Shown piece by piece: positions 18,823 to 31,047 of a stretch of DNA of 64,000 nt. How positions within the stretch are numbered: position 1 is the first letter of the stretch; every line of letters begins with the position of its first letter. The notes beneath the pieces were generated by a model. It saw nothing but the letters and a program-made list of their open reading frames with translations. It made no database searches and had not been told where the DNA came from. A program made the translations under genes and the position numbers. The stretch is taken from the NCBI GenBank assembly GCA_009778915.1, contig WRFH01000001.1, positions 124,001 to 188,000 of the forward strand, written 5' to 3'. The stretch is from Elusimicrobiota bacterium. GTDB taxonomy: Bacteria; Elusimicrobiota; Elusimicrobia; Elusimicrobiales; Elusimicrobiaceae.

Positions 18823-19840
18823 AACGTATCCTAGGGTCAAAAAAAGTGTAAAGGATATCCGCCGCCAGGTTACCCAGCACGAACAAAAACGCTACGACGC
18901 AGGCAAAACCCAGAATACCCGCTATATCAAGCTGCTGCGCGCAGTTTACGCCGAAACTGCCTATGCCCGGAAAATTAAAAATAGTTTCGACGATAACCGT
19001 CCCGCCCAGCAGTCTCACAAATTGTATGCCCGATAAAGTTATGACGGGAATTATCGCGTTTTTCCCGGCGTGTTTAAACGTGACGGCGCTTTCTTTAAGA
19101 CCTTTAGCGCGGGCGGCGCGCACATAATCTTTGCCTAATTCTTCAAGCATGCTTGAGCGCATGACGCGTATCATTAACGCGAAAGAACCGGCGCATAAAG
19201 TTATCGCCGGCAGAACCAAATGCCTGAGCGCGTCAAAAAAAACGTAAAAATTTAAGTTGAGGAGTGAATCTATAACCAGCAGCCCGGTATAATTTGTAAA
19301 TCCCGGCCCGTGTATTATAATGTCGGACGTAAAAGAGTAACGCCCGGGCGCGAACCAGCCCAGCTTGCCGTAAAAAAACATAAGCAATACTAGCCCCAGC
19401 ACAAAAATAGGTATTGAAAATGTTGACACACTGAACAGTCTTATCAGGTAATCCTGCCACCTGCTTTTGTTGACAGCGGCGAGCACTCCCAACCATATAC
19501 CGAAAAAAATTACCAGCGCCATTGTGACGACGGCGAGTTCAATCGTCGCCGGAAGATATTGTTTTACCGCGTCCGCGACGGGCATGTTCGCCGTCGGACT
19601 GTAACCCAGTTCGCCTTTGAAAGCGTTTCCCAGCCAGCGCGAATATTGTTTAAAAACGGAATCGTTTAAACCGTATTTTTGAATAACTTCGTCAAGCGAA
19701 CCCATTTGGCGCGGGTCCTCAATATATAAAGCCGCGCGGCGCACGGGGCTTAACGTCTGCGTCAGCGCGAAAAGCAAAAATGTCGCGCCCAGCATGACAA
19801 GCGGCAGCAGCATAAGACGGCGGAGTATGAATTTAAGCAT
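18815..19840 (-). CDS. Oligopeptide/dipeptide ABC transporter permease (OppB/DppB type)
   Basis: MLKFILRRLMLLPLVMLGATFLLF...DYVRAARAKGLKESAVTFKHAGKNAIIPV; ORF track start at 19915 lies in repeat sequence. Confidence 0.92.
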   Translation of the reverse strand: MLKFILRRLMLLPLVMLGATFLLFALTQTLSPVRRAALYIEDPRQMGSLDEVIQKYGLNDSVFKQYSRWLGNAFKGELGYSPTANMPVADAVKQYLPATIELAVVTMALVIFFGIWLGVLAAVNKSRWQDYLIRLFSVSTFSIPIFVLGLVLLMFFYGKLGWFAPGRYSFTSDIIIHGPGFTNYTGLLVIDSLLNLNFYVFFDALRHLVLPAITLCAGSFALMIRVMRSSMLEELGKDYVRAARAKGLKESAVTFKHAGKNAIIPVITLSGIQFVRLLGGTVIVETIFNFPGIGSFGVNCAQQLDIAGILGFACVVAFLFVLGNLAADILYTFFDPRIRYE

Positions 19841-19845
19841 ATGCA

Positions 19846-20065
19846 GACTCCGTCCTCCGATTTTGTCCCTCTCCCTTCCAAGGGAGAGGGGACGGGTGAG
19901 GGTGTATGAACACAAAATACGCCGTTGCCATAAATCTGTCCAAGGCCCCTCCTTTCCGGGGCCGATAAGGTAAAGAACCTAAGTTGATGAACAACGTTAT
20001 GTTTGTATGCATATTGTGTTCTAAACCCTCACCCTGCCCTCTCCCTTTCAGGGAGAGGAGAAAAT
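19846..20065 (-). repeat. Family-1 palindromic repeat, full copy (copy B, minus orientation)
   Basis: ACTCCGTCCTCCGATTTTGTCCCTCTCCCTT...CTAAACCCTCACCCTGCCCTCTCCCTTTCAGGGAGAGG; reverse complement matches copies C and D, more divergent. Confidence 0.88.
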
Positions 20066-20844
20066 ATGCGCGGCACGGCGGCCAACAGCGTTTTGGTATA
20101 CTGCGTCTGAGGGTTTTCCAGCACGGAGTTTGCAGGCCCGTGCTCCACAATTTGGCCATGCTGCATGACCGCGATATCGCCGCACAAAAAGCGCGCGGCG
20201 TTTATATCGTGCGAAATAAATAAAATGCTTAACTCAAATTTTTCCTGTATATCTTTGAGTAAATTTAGGACCTGGGCCTGGACGGAGACGTCAAGCGCGC
20301 TCGTCGGTTCGTCGGCAATCAGAATTTTCGGTTTCAGCGCAAGCGCGCGCGCGACGGCCACCCTCTGCCGCTGTCCGCCGGAAAACTGGTGCGGATATCT
20401 GTCAAGATATTCTTTGCTTAAACCTACGGAAGTTAAAAGTTTTATGCTTTCTTTTTCAATTTCATCTTTAGTTTTTAACACGCCGTGGACGAGAAACGGC
20501 TCCGCGATAATTCTCCGCGCCGTCATGCGCGGGTCCAAACTGGAATAAGTGTCCTGAAAAACCGCGCTCAGCGTTTTTTTTATATCTTTTTTATCCGCGG
20601 CGTCCGCGTTAAAAATATTTTTCCCGTTAATAAAAACTTCGCCGTTGTCCGCCGGCTCAAGCCCCAAAATAATTTTTGCCAAAGTAGTTTTGCCGCAGCC
20701 GGATTCTCCGACTAGCCCCAGTACGCCGCGCCGCGTGAGCGTCAAGTTTACGCCGTCCAGCGCGCGCGCGGAAACTTCGCGCCGGAAAAACCCGCGCTTG
20801 TAATAATTTTTGGATAAATTTTTAATTTCCAGAATATTATTCAT
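20029..20844 (-). CDS. Oligopeptide ABC transporter ATP-binding protein (OppF type)
   Basis: GESGCGKTTLAK (Walker A), FSGGQRQRVAVARAL, ILIADEPTSALD; last ~10 codons overlap repeat copy B. Confidence 0.92.
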   Translation of the reverse strand: MNNILEIKNLSKNYYKRGFFRREVSARALDGVNLTLTRRGVLGLVGESGCGKTTLAKIILGLEPADNGEVFINGKNIFNADAADKKDIKKTLSAVFQDTYSSLDPRMTARRIIAEPFLVHGVLKTKDEIEKESIKLLTSVGLSKEYLDRYPHQFSGGQRQRVAVARALALKPKILIADEPTSALDVSVQAQVLNLLKDIQEKFELSILFISHDINAARFLCGDIAVMQHGQIVEHGPANSVLENPQTQYTKTLLAAVPRIFSPLPERERAG

Positions 20845-21778
20845 ATAAAAAACACCGGACGGAACTTGCGCCGGCTTTAAAAACCGGCGGGTTTTTTTGG
20901 GAGCATATTTTCATGCGTTTTGGGCAGCGCGGTTCAAAAGGACAGCCGGGAAATATTTCGCCGGCAGCCGGCGGCGCGCCTTCTATTACCGGCAGTCTTT
21001 TAAGGCCCGGTTTAACGTCCGCGCCGGCGATAAGCCCCTGCGTGTAAGGGTGTTTAGGCGTGTTAAAAATATCTTTCGCTTCGGCTTCTTCGGCGTTTTG
21101 CCCGGCGTAAAGCACTAGCACCCGGCCGCCAAGTTCGCCGGCAACGGCAAGGTTATGCGTTATAAAAATTAAAGCCATACCGCGTTTTTTTTGCAGGTTT
21201 TTGAGAAGGGAAATTATCTGTTTTTGGATAGTCACGTCAAGCGCGGTCGTCGGTTCGTCGGCTATTAAAATTTCCGGCTCGCAGGCAAGCGCCTGCGCTA
21301 TCATTATTCTCTGGCGCTGTCCTCCGGAAAACTCATGCGGATAGCGGTTTATTTTATTTGCTCCGTCTTCTATTTCAACGGTTTTCAAAAGTTCCAGCGT
21401 TTTAGCGCGCCAGGTCTTTTTGTCCGCCTTATTATGCGCGAGCAGCGTTTCGCCGATTTGTTCTCCGACGGTGAATACCGGGTTAAGACTGCTCATAGAG
21501 TCCTGGAAAATCATGGAAATTCTGCGGCCGCGCATGCCGCGCATTTTTTCTTCGTTAAATTTTAAAATGTTTTCGCCTTTAAAAAGGACCTCTCCTTCTG
21601 TCCGCGCGGTTTTGCCCAGCAGACGCATTAACGCCAGCGCGTGCACGGTTTTGCCGCAGCCGGACTCCCCCGCTATCGACAAAGTTTCGCCGGCGCGCAG
21701 GTTATAGCTTAAACTTTTTAATACTTTAGTCTTGTAAAATGAGACGGACAGGTTTTTAATTTCAAGCAGCTGCGTCAT
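20837..21778 (-). CDS. Oligopeptide ABC transporter ATP-binding protein (OppD type)
   Basis: GESGCGKTVHALALM, FSGGQRQRIMIAQALACEPEILIADEPTTALD, C-terminal CPFEPRCPKRMKIC. Confidence 0.93.
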   Translation of the reverse strand: MTQLLEIKNLSVSFYKTKVLKSLSYNLRAGETLSIAGESGCGKTVHALALMRLLGKTARTEGEVLFKGENILKFNEEKMRGMRGRRISMIFQDSMSSLNPVFTVGEQIGETLLAHNKADKKTWRAKTLELLKTVEIEDGANKINRYPHEFSGGQRQRIMIAQALACEPEILIADEPTTALDVTIQKQIISLLKNLQKKRGMALIFITHNLAVAGELGGRVLVLYAGQNAEEAEAKDIFNTPKHPYTQGLIAGADVKPGLKRLPVIEGAPPAAGEIFPGCPFEPRCPKRMKICSQKNPPVFKAGASSVRCFLYE

Positions 21779-21792
21779 AGGCGGCTCTCAAA

Positions 21793-23226
21793 CTACTCAA
21801 TATAATTTGAAATGGGTTCGTTCGGCACCGTAAAGTTATAAACTGAGTTGAAAAAGAATTGGAGCTGTTTGGAAAATGAGTCTTCTTCTATATACTCGTC
21901 CGGGCTGTGCGGGCGGCCTTCGTCAACGCCGTTTGCCGGCGCGCCTATGCCGTAGGTTGTTACGCCCGCGCGCCGCAAAAATTCGCTGTCGCTGGACGCC
22001 GGCGTCATGCCCAGCAGCACGGACGGGTTTTCAAAAACCGTGTTGGCGGCTTTGGTTATAGACGTAAAAAGCTCGTCGGCGCCGGAGGAAGGCTGCGGAA
22101 ACGGAAAATCCGGTTTATCCAAAACTTCGATTAAAATGGTGTCGTCGCCTTCAAAAAGTTTTGTGATTCTCTGCACAAAAACGTCCGGGTTAGTAGACGG
22201 CAGCAGGCGGCAGTTTAAGATTGCGCTGGCCTCGCCCGCAGTTACGTTTGCTTCCGCGCCGGAGGTCAGCACGGTGGGCGTAAGCGTGTCCTGCAGCTGG
22301 GTTTTAAAAAACGGGTCTTCCGCCGCTATATCCGCCGCCATCACGCTTTCCGCCGGCGTGCCGCTAAGCATAATGTTTATCGTGGTTTTTGCGTCTTCAT
22401 CCTGCGCCGGCAAAACGGAACGGAAAAAGTTTTTTACAAACGGCGTCAGCTCATAAGGCATTTTTAATTTTTCTATTTTGGACAAAGCCTGCGTCAAATT
22501 GTACACGGCGTTGTTGTTGCCGCCGCCGACGTCCGACGAGTGCCCCGCCGCGCCGTAGGCCGTGATTTTTATGTCCATATACATTTTTGTGGCGGCCTCT
22601 ACAAAAACAACCGGCGGTTTGCCGTCTTCAAGAATAACGCTGCCGCCTTCGTTTAACGCAAAACCAGGTTTCAGGTTTTTCCAGTATTCGCTGTTGATAA
22701 GCCACTTTAAACCCTTGACGCTGCCGGCTTCTTCGTCGGCGGTGGCCAGGAAAATAATATCGCGCTCGGGCGTGATGTTATTTTTTTTGAGCCAGGTTAT
22801 TAAGGTAAGATAAATTGCCGTGTTATTTTTATCGTCGCTGGAGCCCAGGCCGTATATTTTGCCGTCTTCAACTGTCGCCTTAAAAGGCATTTTTGTCCAG
22901 TCCGTGCCGGGGGAAACCGTGTCAAGATGGCTGAGCAGCATAAGAGGCTCTTTCTTATGGTCGCTGCCTTTTATGACGGCGGAAATTGACGCGCGGTTTT
23001 TTTCCGGCTGGTAAATTTCCCAGTCAATATTGTAGTCGTTTAATACCTTATATATATAACGCACGGAGCCAAGCTCGTTGCCGTCCGGCTGCGAGGTGTT
23101 TATGGCGAGAAGATTTTCCAAATGCGTTTCTGCCGTTTTTTCAATATCCGCCCACGCTGTTTTTTGCGCGGCGGCAAAAACGGTCGTCAGCATAAAAATT
23201 AAAAAAACGGCGTATTTTTTAGTCAT
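21793..23226 (-). CDS. Secreted M20-family metallopeptidase
   Basis: Signal peptide; LLSHLDTVSPGTDW, GLGSSDDKNNTA, ATADEEAGSVKGLK, SSDSEFLRRAGV. Confidence 0.9.
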   Translation of the reverse strand: MTKKYAVFLIFMLTTVFAAAQKTAWADIEKTAETHLENLLAINTSQPDGNELGSVRYIYKVLNDYNIDWEIYQPEKNRASISAVIKGSDHKKEPLMLLSHLDTVSPGTDWTKMPFKATVEDGKIYGLGSSDDKNNTAIYLTLITWLKKNNITPERDIIFLATADEEAGSVKGLKWLINSEYWKNLKPGFALNEGGSVILEDGKPPVVFVEAATKMYMDIKITAYGAAGHSSDVGGGNNNAVYNLTQALSKIEKLKMPYELTPFVKNFFRSVLPAQDEDAKTTINIMLSGTPAESVMAADIAAEDPFFKTQLQDTLTPTVLTSGAEANVTAGEASAILNCRLLPSTNPDVFVQRITKLFEGDDTILIEVLDKPDFPFPQPSSGADELFTSITKAANTVFENPSVLLGMTPASSDSEFLRRAGVTTYGIGAPANGVDEGRPHSPDEYIEEDSFSKQLQFFFNSVYNFTVPNEPISNYIE

Positions 23227-23657
23227 TAAAATTCCAATTTATCGCCGACGGCTAAATTATTTTTCTTTGCTATGCCGGCTCCTATTTCCAAAACGTACAT
23301 GCTGTTCTCGCAGCCGAAAGTGGCCACCTCATTATCTTGGGTAAACGCGGTGGAGCGCGGGATATTTTGGCCTATGCACTTAATTGTTTTATCGGCGCCC
23401 ATAAAAACCATATCCAAATCAATAAAAGTATTTTTCATCCAGAACATCAGAGGCTGCTCGCCGTCAAAAATAAAAAGCATGCCTTTATTTTCGTCCAGAT
23501 TGTCGCGGTACATAAGGCCTCTTTCGCGCTCCGCGTCGGTTACGGCGACTTCGGCTTTTATTATTTTTCCGTTTGGCAGGGTTATATTTTTTACAGGCAA
23601 TGTTGTGCCGCCACAGCCGGCGATAAAAATAAGGGTTAAAAATACAAATTTTTTCAT
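23226..23657 (-). CDS. DUF192-family lipoprotein
   Basis: Lipobox-like IAGCGG; VTDAERERGLMYRDNLDENKGMLFIFDGEQPLMFWMKNTFIDLDMVFM. Confidence 0.85.
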   Translation of the reverse strand: MKKFVFLTLIFIAGCGGTTLPVKNITLPNGKIIKAEVAVTDAERERGLMYRDNLDENKGMLFIFDGEQPLMFWMKNTFIDLDMVFMGADKTIKCIGQNIPRSTAFTQDNEVATFGCENSMYVLEIGAGIAKKNNLAVGDKLEF

Positions 23658-23672
23658 ATATTATAAGTCTAC

Positions 23673-23704
23673 AAAAAATAAGGGCCGCGCACGCGCGGCC
23701 CTTG
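23673..23704 (-). terminator. Rho-independent terminator of the 23718-24203 pilin gene
   Basis: AAGGGCCGCGCACGCGCGGCCCTT perfect hairpin with T-tract on the minus strand. Confidence 0.8.
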
Positions 23705-23717
23705 GTAATTTAAATTG

Positions 23718-24203
23718 TTACATACGGTAAACTCTGTAGCCGCCTGATTCTGTATAGTTGTCATTGGTGCTTAAACCGGCGCATACTTTAACCGCGTCCG
23801 TATCCTGCGCCGCGGAACAATACATGACGCCTTCGTCCGCCGCCGCGCGGGAAACCGTGAAAAAATAATCGCCGAAAGAGTCTGACGGCGGAAAGCGCTG
23901 GCCTTCTACGCTGTCCGCGTTAATCGTGAACTGGGCATAGTCGTTTGTAAATTGCAGAGGAGCGTTGTCAGGCACTACGCCGCGCAGTTCGATATCCAAA
24001 TCGGTAAAGCTGGCGGGGCTTGCGCCGTTGTTGCGGAAGGAATATCTTTCCACCGCGTTATAAATATCCCTGCTGAGTTTAACGACCTCCGTTGCCTTGC
24101 CTTTTTCTATGGTTATCATATATAAAGGAACGGCTATGGCCACCAAAATGGCTATGACCAGCACCACTATTAAAAGTTCTATTAAAGTAAAACCTTTCTT
24201 CAT
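23718..24203 (-). CDS. Type IV prepilin-like protein
   Basis: MKKGFTLIELLIVVLVIAILVAIAVPLY class I/type IVa prepilin signal. Confidence 0.9.
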   Translation of the reverse strand: MKKGFTLIELLIVVLVIAILVAIAVPLYMITIEKGKATEVVKLSRDIYNAVERYSFRNNGASPASFTDLDIELRGVVPDNAPLQFTNDYAQFTINADSVEGQRFPPSDSFGDYFFTVSRAAADEGVMYCSAAQDTDAVKVCAGLSTNDNYTESGGYRVYRM

Positions 24204-24257
24204 TATAAACCTCCGGGCCGCAAAAGCGGGCCGATAATTTTAGTACAATCATAGTAT

Positions 24258-25499
24258 ATGAAAAAGATTTTGAACTTACAATGCATAAACTGCGGAAGAG
24301 AATATAAAACAAACGAAGTTCACTTCCTGTGTTCGTCCTGCGGCGGTAACCTTGAAGTAAATTACGATTACAAATTGATAGCCAAACGTTTCAGGGTTGA
24401 CGAATTTTGCGATAACCGTAACTACGACATGTGGCGTTATATGGACCTGCTGCCGATTAACGACCATGAAAAAGTGCCTAACGTCCACGTAGGCTGGACG
24501 CCGGTTTACGACAATAAAATAATAGCCAAAGAACTGGGCATTTCCAAACTTTTAATTAAAGACGAAGGCAGGAATCCGACCGGCTCCATTAAAGACCGCG
24601 GCAGCGCGGTTGCCGTCGCGCGCGCGCTGGAACTGGGCGTAAAAGTAATCGCGGACGCGTCCACCGGCAACGCCAGCGACTCCGTGGCGTGCCTCACCGC
24701 CAGCCTGCCGATACGGACGGTGGTTTTTACGACGAAAGACGCGCCGTTCCCGAAAATCACGCAGCTTTTAATCTACGGCGCGGAAGTGTTTACCGTGGAC
24801 GGTTCTTATGACGACGCTTTTGAACTTTGCAAAAAAGCGGTTGAAGAGTACGGCTGGTATTCCCGCGCGGCCGGTTTTAACCCTTTCCCGCGCGAAGGCA
24901 AAAAAACCTGCGCTTTTGAGCTTTGCGAATATTTGGGCTGGGAAGCGCCGGATAAAGTGGTCTGCGCCGTCGGCGACGGGACCGTTATAAGCGGTTTGTG
25001 GAAAGGTTTTGTGGATTTCCAGAAACTCGGCATTTTGGAAAAAATGCCGCAGATGATAGCAATACAGGCGGAAGGCAGCGCGGCCATAAAAAACGCTTTT
25101 GAAAATAACGGCGTTGTGACGCCGGTTAAAGCAAAAACCGTGGCGGACAGCCTTTTGGTGAATTACCCGCGCGACGCGCAGTTTGCATTGCAGGCGCTGC
25201 AGGAATCAAAAGGTACGGCTCTTACGGTCACCGACGCGGAAATTATAGCCGCTATTCCGGAACTCGCGCGTAAGGCAAATATTTTCGCGGAGCCCGCCGG
25301 CGCGGCCGTTTACGCCGGTCTTAAAAAACTTGCGGCGGCCGGGCTGATAGAGCAGGACGAAACGGTGGCCATAATAGTCGGCGGCAACGGGCTTAAAGAT
25401 ACTTTTACGGCCAAACAAATATTGCAGAAGCCGGACATTATACCGGCGGATTTTGAGTCATTTAAAAAAACAGCAAAAAGCAAAGGGCTTATAAAATAG
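24258..25499 (+). CDS. thrC: Threonine synthase
   Basis: N-terminal zinc ribbon CINCGREY..CSSCGG; PLP lysine region NPTGSIKDRGSAVAVA. Confidence 0.93.
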   Translation: MKKILNLQCINCGREYKTNEVHFLCSSCGGNLEVNYDYKLIAKRFRVDEFCDNRNYDMWRYMDLLPINDHEKVPNVHVGWTPVYDNKIIAKELGISKLLIKDEGRNPTGSIKDRGSAVAVARALELGVKVIADASTGNASDSVACLTASLPIRTVVFTTKDAPFPKITQLLIYGAEVFTVDGSYDDAFELCKKAVEEYGWYSRAAGFNPFPREGKKTCAFELCEYLGWEAPDKVVCAVGDGTVISGLWKGFVDFQKLGILEKMPQMIAIQAEGSAAIKNAFENNGVVTPVKAKTVADSLLVNYPRDAQFALQALQESKGTALTVTDAEIIAAIPELARKANIFAEPAGAAVYAGLKKLAAAGLIEQDETVAIIVGGNGLKDTFTAKQILQKPDIIPADFESFKKTAKSKGLIK

Positions 25500-25501
25500 T
25501 T

Positions 25502-27881
<2,380 letters not shown>

Positions 27882-27969
27882 AATTCCGTAAATATAACTA
27901 ATTTAGATAAGAAAAAAGTAATTTGCCTATTATCTTTTTCCGTCCGCGCAAATTTTTTATACTTTTTAT

Positions 27970-28527
27970 ATGTTTAAAAATATAAAAAATTATGGTTTTA
28001 CGCTTATTGAACTGCTGGTTGTCGTCCTCATCATCGGCATACTTGCCGCGATAGCTTTGCCGCAGTACCAGAGGAGCGTATGGAAAAGCCGCGCGGCGCA
28101 GCTTAGGCTTTCCGTAAGAGATTTGGCGCTGGCGCAGGAAAGATATTTTTTGGAAACCGGCGGCTACGCGGCAAGTTTTGACAGTTTAGATATTCAATTT
28201 CCGGATATGACTAACACTTCATTTTCGGCCTATACATGGACTATTAGTTCAAAGATAGGCAACGATAAGTTTGGTCTAATGATTGACGCGAATGCCGCAT
28301 ACGGCAGAGTTTTTTCATTATTTTTAAACGGGACATATGAGGGCGGCGCCATTGTATATTTTTTGAAAAACGGCACTGGCAGCATAGGCACGATTCAAAG
28401 AGGCCAGACGTATTGCGCGGAAACAATCTCTTCGCCCGCGTACCAGCAGAATTTTTGTAACAAGATTATGGGTACGTCCGCCGCGTCCATCACGTTGTCC
28501 AACGGCAGATATTATCCGCTTCCGTAA
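27970..28527 (+). CDS. Type IV prepilin (PilE-like)
   Basis: MFKNIKNYGFTLIELLVVVLIIGILAAIALPQYQRSV. Confidence 0.92.
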   Translation: MFKNIKNYGFTLIELLVVVLIIGILAAIALPQYQRSVWKSRAAQLRLSVRDLALAQERYFLETGGYAASFDSLDIQFPDMTNTSFSAYTWTISSKIGNDKFGLMIDANAAYGRVFSLFLNGTYEGGAIVYFLKNGTGSIGTIQRGQTYCAETISSPAYQQNFCNKIMGTSAASITLSNGRYYPLP

Positions 28528-28586
28528 ATTCATCAGCAGCCGTCTATCTATCCACAAACCGGCAATAATTAGTAGAATTAATATAT

Positions 28587-29213
28587 ATGATTTTATTACA
28601 ACTGGCCATTTTAATTTTTTCTATAGTGGCGCATGAGGTTTCGCACGGGTATATCGCCTACCGCCGGGGGGACGATACAGCCTATCTCATGGGCCGTCTT
28701 ACGCTTAATCCTATTCACCATATTGACCCGGTGGGCTCAATACTTGTCCCCGCGTTTTGCTATGTCTCCGGCATGCCGATATTCGGCTGGGCCAAACCCG
28801 TTCCTATAAATCCTACAAGGCTGGATAAACCGCGCGCGGATATGGGCAAAGTGGCGCTTGCCGGGCCGGTTACAAATTTTACGCTGGCAATAATCTGCGT
28901 CGCCGCCATGAGGATATACGCGCTTTCTCCGTCGGCCGCGCCCGGCGCGCTGGCTGATTCTTTAAATTACGGCGCGCAGATTAATTTGCTGCTGTGTATT
29001 TTTAATCTTATTCCTATACCGCCGCTTGACGGCAGCAAGGTAGTTTATTCGCTGCTGCCTTATAACGCGGCGGATAAATACGCGCGCGTCTTTGGGCGTT
29101 ACGGTATGTGGATTGTCATAGCTTTCATTTTTCTGGGCGGCGCGCGGTACGTTTTGTTTCCGATTGTAACAGTTATTTACAAATTGCTTATTACGGCGTT
29201 TTTTTGGATATAG
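28587..29213 (+). CDS. Site-2 protease family (M50) zinc metalloprotease
   Basis: HEVSHGYIAYRRGD; NLIPIPPLDGSKVV. Confidence 0.92.
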   Translation: MILLQLAILIFSIVAHEVSHGYIAYRRGDDTAYLMGRLTLNPIHHIDPVGSILVPAFCYVSGMPIFGWAKPVPINPTRLDKPRADMGKVALAGPVTNFTLAIICVAAMRIYALSPSAAPGALADSLNYGAQINLLLCIFNLIPIPPLDGSKVVYSLLPYNAADKYARVFGRYGMWIVIAFIFLGGARYVLFPIVTVIYKLLITAFFWI

Positions 29214-29215
29214 TT

Positions 29216-30274
29216 ATGAATAAAGAAATTATAGTTTCAGGCATGAGGCCGACGGGGAGACTGCATCTCGGCAATTACCACGGCGCGCTTAAAAACTGGG
29301 TTGCGCTGCAGGATAAATACAAATGCTTTTTCTTTGTGGCGGATTTGCACGCGCTGACGACCGCTTATGACAGGACGGAAAATATCGCGGACAACGGCCT
29401 TGAGATGGTTATTGACTGGCTTACCGCCGGGCTTGAACCTGAAAAATGCACAATGTTTATACAGTCCCGCGTGTCGGAAGTAAGCGAATTAACCTTGCTG
29501 CTGGGCATGTTCACGCCGCTGGGCTGGCTGCTCAGAAATCCGTCTTATAAAGAGCAGCTTGTTGAAATTTTTAAGAAAAAGTACGCCGGCAGCAAAGACT
29601 TGGACGGCTCCCTTACCGAAAAAATGGCGGAACTATCGGAGGCGGAACTGTCGGAACTTTCTTCTTTCGGTTTTCTGGGATATCCGGTTTTGATGGCTAC
29701 TGATATTCTGATACATAAAGCTTTATACGTCCCCGTCGGGCAGGACCAGGTGGCGCATCTTGAAATAGCGCGGGATATCGCCCGCAAGTTTAAAGATATT
29801 TATAACGCCGATATTTTTGTGGAACCTAAACCGCTGCTTACCAACGTACCCAGAGTGCCGGGGCTGGACGGGCGCAAAATGTCCAAATCTTATAACAACA
29901 CGATTGAACTGGGCGAAGACGTTGAGGCGGTGCGTAAAAAAATTATGACCATGTTTACGGACCCGAATAAGAAAAAAGCCACTGACGCGGGCAACCCGGA
30001 AGGCTGCGTGGTTTACGCGTTTCACAAGATTTATAATCCCGATTATGAGACGAGGAACAAAGAATGCCGCGCCGGCGCCCTGGGCTGCGTGGCGTGCAAA
30101 AAGCATTTATTCGAACTTATGGAGCCGGAACTTAAAAAATTTAACGAACGCCGCAAAATTTTTGCCGCGGACAAAGGCGCCGTTGAAAAAATTTTAAACC
30201 CGGGCGCGGAAAAAGCCCGCGCCAGCGCTAAGATAACTCTTGCCGAAGTAAAAAAGGCCATGAGGCTCATATGA
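29216..30274 (+). CDS. trpS: Tryptophanyl-tRNA synthetase
   Basis: SGMRPTGRLHLGNYHGALKNWV (HIGH-like), DGRKMSKSYNNTI (KMSKS); start moved to 29216. Confidence 0.96.
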   Translation: MNKEIIVSGMRPTGRLHLGNYHGALKNWVALQDKYKCFFFVADLHALTTAYDRTENIADNGLEMVIDWLTAGLEPEKCTMFIQSRVSEVSELTLLLGMFTPLGWLLRNPSYKEQLVEIFKKKYAGSKDLDGSLTEKMAELSEAELSELSSFGFLGYPVLMATDILIHKALYVPVGQDQVAHLEIARDIARKFKDIYNADIFVEPKPLLTNVPRVPGLDGRKMSKSYNNTIELGEDVEAVRKKIMTMFTDPNKKKATDAGNPEGCVVYAFHKIYNPDYETRNKECRAGALGCVACKKHLFELMEPELKKFNERRKIFAADKGAVEKILNPGAEKARASAKITLAEVKKAMRLI

Positions 30275-31047
30275 TAGAAACCGCCGGCATAAATATTCAT
30301 ATAGACGTTTTTGAAGGGCCTATGGACCTTTTGCTGCACCTTATCAAAAAGGACAATTTGAATATTTATGACGTGAATATTTCGGACATAACAAAGCAGT
30401 ATCTTGAATATCTTGAAATAATGAAAAGCCTTAACCTTGAGGTGGCGGGCGAGTTTCTGGTAATGGCCAGCACGCTTATGCAGATTAAGGCCAAGCAGCT
30501 TCTGCCGTCCCAGGCGCCGACGACGGAGGAGGACGGCCCCAACCCGGCGCAGGACCTGCTTAACAAAATAATGGAGTACCAGAAATTTAAAGAAGCGGGC
30601 AAATTTTTAGACGGCAAGTTTGAAGAGTTTAAAGACAATTTTTATAAGTCGGCGCCGATTTTTGACAACGGCGAGCGCGTGCTTAATTTGCAGATGTTTG
30701 ACCTGCTTTCCGCCGTGAAACGCGCTTTTGACAAACTTGACGAACGCGCGCGCGTCCAGATGCTTGAAACGGAAGAATTTCCGATAGAAACAAAGCTTGA
30801 AAAGATTATTGAAATGCTGTCCGCCAAACCGTGGGTGCTCTTAGACGATATTTTTACCGGCGAGACTAAAAAGCGCGGCGTAATCACCTGTTTTCTGGCG
30901 CTTTTGGAACTTATGAAAATAAGAAAGGTGATGGCGCGGCAAGATAAAAAAGCCGGCGAAATAAGAGTTTATTTAAACCCGGAAACAAAAGATTTAGACT
31001 ATAAAGAACTTTTTAAACAGCAAGAGGCATCCGCAAATGGAAAATAA
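30271..31047 (+). CDS. scpA: Segregation and condensation protein A
   Basis: VFEGPMDLLLHLIKKDNLNIYDVNISDIT...EFLVMASTLMQIKAKQLLP. Confidence 0.95.
   Translation: MIETAGINIHIDVFEGPMDLLLHLIKKDNLNIYDVNISDITKQYLEYLEIMKSLNLEVAGEFLVMASTLMQIKAKQLLPSQAPTTEEDGPNPAQDLLNKIMEYQKFKEAGKFLDGKFEEFKDNFYKSAPIFDNGERVLNLQMFDLLSAVKRAFDKLDERARVQMLETEEFPIETKLEKIIEMLSAKPWVLLDDIFTGETKKRGVITCFLALLELMKIRKVMARQDKKAGEIRVYLNPETKDLDYKELFKQQEASANGK

Noticed and set aside
19833-20159. 108-aa ORF (MAKLWSTGLQTPCW...HPHPSPLPWKGEGQNRR)
   Set aside because: Mostly a translation of repeat copy B and antisense/frame-shifted oppF; the same LGxLPYRPRKG string arises from repeat copy C.
27900-27969. Terminator/attenuator between ligA and the pilin gene (AGATAA...TTATCTTTTT)
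   Set aside because: Stem is only 6 weak A/T pairs with a long loop; insufficient support.
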